From Acinetobacter sp. CS-2 (GTDB taxonomy: Bacteria > Pseudomonadota > Gammaproteobacteria > Pseudomonadales > Moraxellaceae): a DNA stretch of 64,000 nt. A model generated the notes under the pieces. The model ran no database searches. It was not told the origin of the DNA and was given only the letters and a program-made list of their open reading frames with translations. Positions 62,099 to 64,000 of the stretch are shown here, piece by piece. How positions within the stretch are numbered: position 1 is the first letter of the stretch; each line of letters begins with the position of its first letter. The position numbers and the translations under genes are program-made. The stretch lies in NCBI RefSeq assembly GCF_016599715.1, contig NZ_CP067019.1, forward strand, positions 1-64,000, in the 5' to 3' direction.

Positions 62099-62344
62099 TT
62101 AAATTTTAAAGACAGTCCATTGATCGCTTTTATTGTCCCAATACAACAGTTCCGCTTGATCGAGATCGGCAAATTGAATCCATACATCTTTACCTGATTT
62201 GTCTGCGTAGCCGGTGCTGATGAGTAATGCTTCTTCAGTGATCTCCATGATCCAGCCCTGATAAGACTGTCCATTGAGGCTGATTTTTTGTTGATTACCA
62301 GATTCTGCAAATTCCACCAGACGATTGATCAACGCTTCTGACAT
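62099..62344 (-). CDS. Small conserved-looking protein of unknown function
   Basis: An 81-residue soluble protein with an N-terminal helix (LINRLVEFAESGNQQ) followed by short strands (GWIMEITEEALLIST, DVWIQFADL). I do not recognise it; the strand pattern is reminiscent of small barrels, but that is only a guess. It sits 15 bases after the M23 peptidase gene and 19 before tag, so it is in the operon. Confidence 0.7.
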   Translation of the reverse strand: MSEALINRLVEFAESGNQQKISLNGQSYQGWIMEITEEALLISTGYADKSGKDVWIQFADLDQAELLYWDNKSDQWTVFKI

Positions 62345-62359
62345 GTATGTTTCCTAAAA

Positions 62360-62920
62360 TTAACGTAAATACGGATAGGGGTTAACGGCATTGCGACCTT
62401 TACCACCCAAGTAAATGCCGTAATGCAAATGTGGTGCAGTATGTCGAGCATTGCCAGTATTACCTACATAGCCAATGACATCACCTTTTTTGACATAGTC
62501 GCCGACATTTAAGCCACGTTTATGACCATCAAGATGCGCATAATAATGCCAAGAACCTGCGGGCCCCATAATCCATATCACTTTACCACCCAAATTGTTA
62601 TTACGTAAGTCAGCAACTAAACCTTCTGTAGCACTGAGGACTTTTGTTCCACGTGGAACAATAATATCAATGCCTTCGTGACTTCGTCCTTGGCTACGCG
62701 CTGCGCCCCAAGTATCCTTGAGCGCACTTCGTTTGACTTGATGAACAGGAACAGGCAATTGATTGGATAAACGCATGTTTTGTAATTTTTTCACTTCATG
62801 AGCAGGCAATGTACTGCCTGATGGTTTGGGTGGAGTCGACGTACAGGCGCTGAGTAAAAGCAAAATAAAACCAATACCGCCGAACAACCCTTTGCGAAGC
62901 TGAAAAAATCCTTGAGTCAC
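62360..62920 (-). CDS. M23-family peptidase lipoprotein
   Basis: A 186-residue LytM-type protein. The signal with lipobox LSAC (Cys26) anchors it in a membrane facing the periplasm. The LytM domain has the zinc ligands H81 and D85 (HEGID) and HLH (164-166), with the second His of the active site at 129, so it looks like an active cell-wall endopeptidase rather than a degenerate activator. A parS site lies within the codons for VPRGT (88-92). It is 34 bases after mutY. Confidence 0.88.
   Translation of the reverse strand: MTQGFFQLRKGLFGGIGFILLLLSACTSTPPKPSGSTLPAHEVKKLQNMRLSNQLPVPVHQVKRSALKDTWGAARSQGRSHEGIDIIVPRGTKVLSATEGLVADLRNNNLGGKVIWIMGPAGSWHYYAHLDGHKRGLNVGDYVKKGDVIGYVGNTGNARHTAPHLHYGIYLGGKGRNAVNPYPYLR
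62645..62660. other. parS centromere site 3 (in the M23 gene)
   Basis: TGTTCCACGTGGAACA is a perfect 16-base palindrome that matches the generalised parS TGTTNCACGTGNAACA at all fixed positions. It is the site farthest from dnaA in the window. Confidence 0.82.
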
Positions 62921-62954
62921 ATTTGTCCCTATTCAATTGATGAGCAGTTCAAAA

Positions 62955-64000
62955 CTATGGCATAGAATGGCTTTTGAGTTCTAGCGTAGAAATGAGTTTT
63001 TTCATGGCGGTTGGAATACCGAGTGCAGTAGCTTGTATCGGGGTATACCACTGTGCATTGCATTCAATCGCTAAATGCTCTTTTTGCTCGGCAGCAACGG
63101 TAAATACAGTAGCCTCTAAAAGCCAAGTAAAGTGGGTAAAGCTATGTGATATTTGCACTTGAGTGGCGGTAGGTTTCAGACCAAGCTGTTGAGTGAGGGA
63201 TTGAAACTCATGGGGTTGATCAAAAATAGGTAAACACCACAGACCACCCCATAGCCCGCTATTCGGACGTTGTATCCACAGCCATTCTCCTGCAGATTGA
63301 ATCAGCATGACTTGAGCCTCTTTCACTGGAACAGGCTTTTTAGGCTTTTTATAAGGTAATTCAGTCTCTAAACCTTGTGCATGTGCTTTGCAGTGCTGTT
63401 GCATGGGACAATATAAACAAAGCGGTTTTTTCGGCGTGCATACCGTTGCACCAAGATCCATAATCGCTTGGGTATAATCGTGGTTGCGTTCAGTGGGGCA
63501 GAGCTCTGTCGCCAGTTGCCACATGGCCCGTTCATGTACAGGTTTCGATAAATCATCTTCTATAGCAAAGAAACGAGACAATACTCGCTTGACGTTGCCG
63601 TCCATAATCACGCCATATTGTCTTAAACCCAAAGACATCAGCGCACCCGCGGTAGACGGCCCGATGCCCGGTAGTTCCATCCACTGCTCAAGATTGCTTG
63701 GAAAATGTCCCTGACGTGCAACAATACCCGCGGCTTTGTGTAAGTTCCGAGCCCGTGCATAGTAGCCTAAGCCAGCCCAATAGGGCGCCACATCATCCCA
63801 AGAAGCATGGCCTAAATCTTCAACAGTCGGAAATCGTTGAATAAATCGATCAAAATATTGTAAGACGGTTTTGACTTGAGTCTGTTGCAGCATAATTTCT
63901 GAAACCCACACTTTGTAAGGGTCATCCTTCACTTGCCACGGTAAGTCATGACGACCATGGACATCAAACCAGTCGAGAAGGGCATCAGAAAAGTTAAACA
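62955..64000 (-). CDS. mutY: Adenine DNA glycosylase MutY, 5' end outside the window
   Basis: Removes adenine mispaired with 8-oxoguanine. The C-terminal 348 or so residues are present; the frame continues open past base 64000 (LLDWFDVHGRHDLPWQV...), so the true start lies beyond the window. The internal GTG at 63932 is not the start. Visible features are the helix-hairpin-helix ELPGIGPSTAGALMSLG with the catalytic Asp in GNVKRVLSRF downstream, the Fe-S loop with C-x6-C-x2-C-x5-C (CTPKKPLCLYCPMQQHC), and a C-terminal NUDIX-like 8-oxoG recognition domain. It heads the minus-strand cluster. Confidence 0.95.
   Translation of the reverse strand, partial: FNFSDALLDWFDVHGRHDLPWQVKDDPYKVWVSEIMLQQTQVKTVLQYFDRFIQRFPTVEDLGHASWDDVAPYWAGLGYYARARNLHKAAGIVARQGHFPSNLEQWMELPGIGPSTAGALMSLGLRQYGVIMDGNVKRVLSRFFAIEDDLSKPVHERAMWQLATELCPTERNHDYTQAIMDLGATVCTPKKPLCLYCPMQQHCKAHAQGLETELPYKKPKKPVPVKEAQVMLIQSAGEWLWIQRPNSGLWGGLWCLPIFDQPHEFQSLTQQLGLKPTATQVQISHSFTHFTWLLEATVFTVAAEQKEHLAIECNAQWYTPIQATALGIPTAMKKLISTLELKSHSMP

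Overview
This window is the dnaA end of an Acinetobacter-type (Moraxellaceae, Gammaproteobacteria) chromosome, with base 1 being the dnaA start codon. The assignment rests on the dnaA-dnaN-recF-gyrB order, the 16S rRNA sequence, the low GC content, and three tandem paralogues of the Acinetobacter 'AdeT' solute-binding-like proteins. No external search was run; family names come from motifs that can be read in the sequence.

Layout. 1-7.2 kb: replication genes, a small NTF2-like protein, and an AT-rich block with DnaA boxes that looks like an origin. 7.2-17.7 kb: an ABC-F ATPase, the AdeT-like trio, erpA, an anchored matrixin-like protease, dnaK and grpE. 18-23.6 kb: a tnpB-only IS, an esterase, an acetoacetate-decarboxylase-like protein, and a periplasmic cyclophilin gene split by an IS5-family element. 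23.7-29.4 kb: a complete rRNA operon (16S, tRNA-Ile, tRNA-Ala, 23S, 5S). 29.7-39.5 kb: an outer membrane protein, an NSS symporter with its tiny partner, rsmB and fmt, and two dihydroxy-acid dehydratase genes of different iron-sulfur type. 39.5-43.4 kb: a nest of IS200/IS605- and IS607-type elements. 43.4-56.3 kb: a DsbA-fold protein, chorismate mutase, a pyrimidine permease, ppc, a TetR-RND efflux locus and dnaJ. 56.3-64 kb: dapB, a START protein, a MocR regulator, and a five-gene minus-strand cluster (mutY, M23 peptidase, small protein, tag, alcohol dehydrogenase).

Most notable. (1) Three parS palindromes lie at 3.07, 21.27 and 62.65 kb; one is also the stem of an intrinsic terminator. (2) Two identical 1516-bp tnpB elements can be delimited to the base: removing one restores an intact 385-codon IS607 tnpB and shows a TTTAT target motif. 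(3) Two miniature elements ending in GTCAA, a 404-bp deletion derivative and a 96-bp element, sit on the stop codons of ilvD-2 and the permease gene. In each case the element replaces a TAA with its own TGA without changing the protein. (4) Sigma-32-like promoters precede grpE and dnaJ, with a weaker candidate before dnaK.

Genes that probably act together: DnaK, GrpE and DnaJ (chaperone cycle); Fmt and RsmB (translation); the lipoprotein adaptor and RND pump under the divergent TetR gene; MutY and Tag (base-excision repair).
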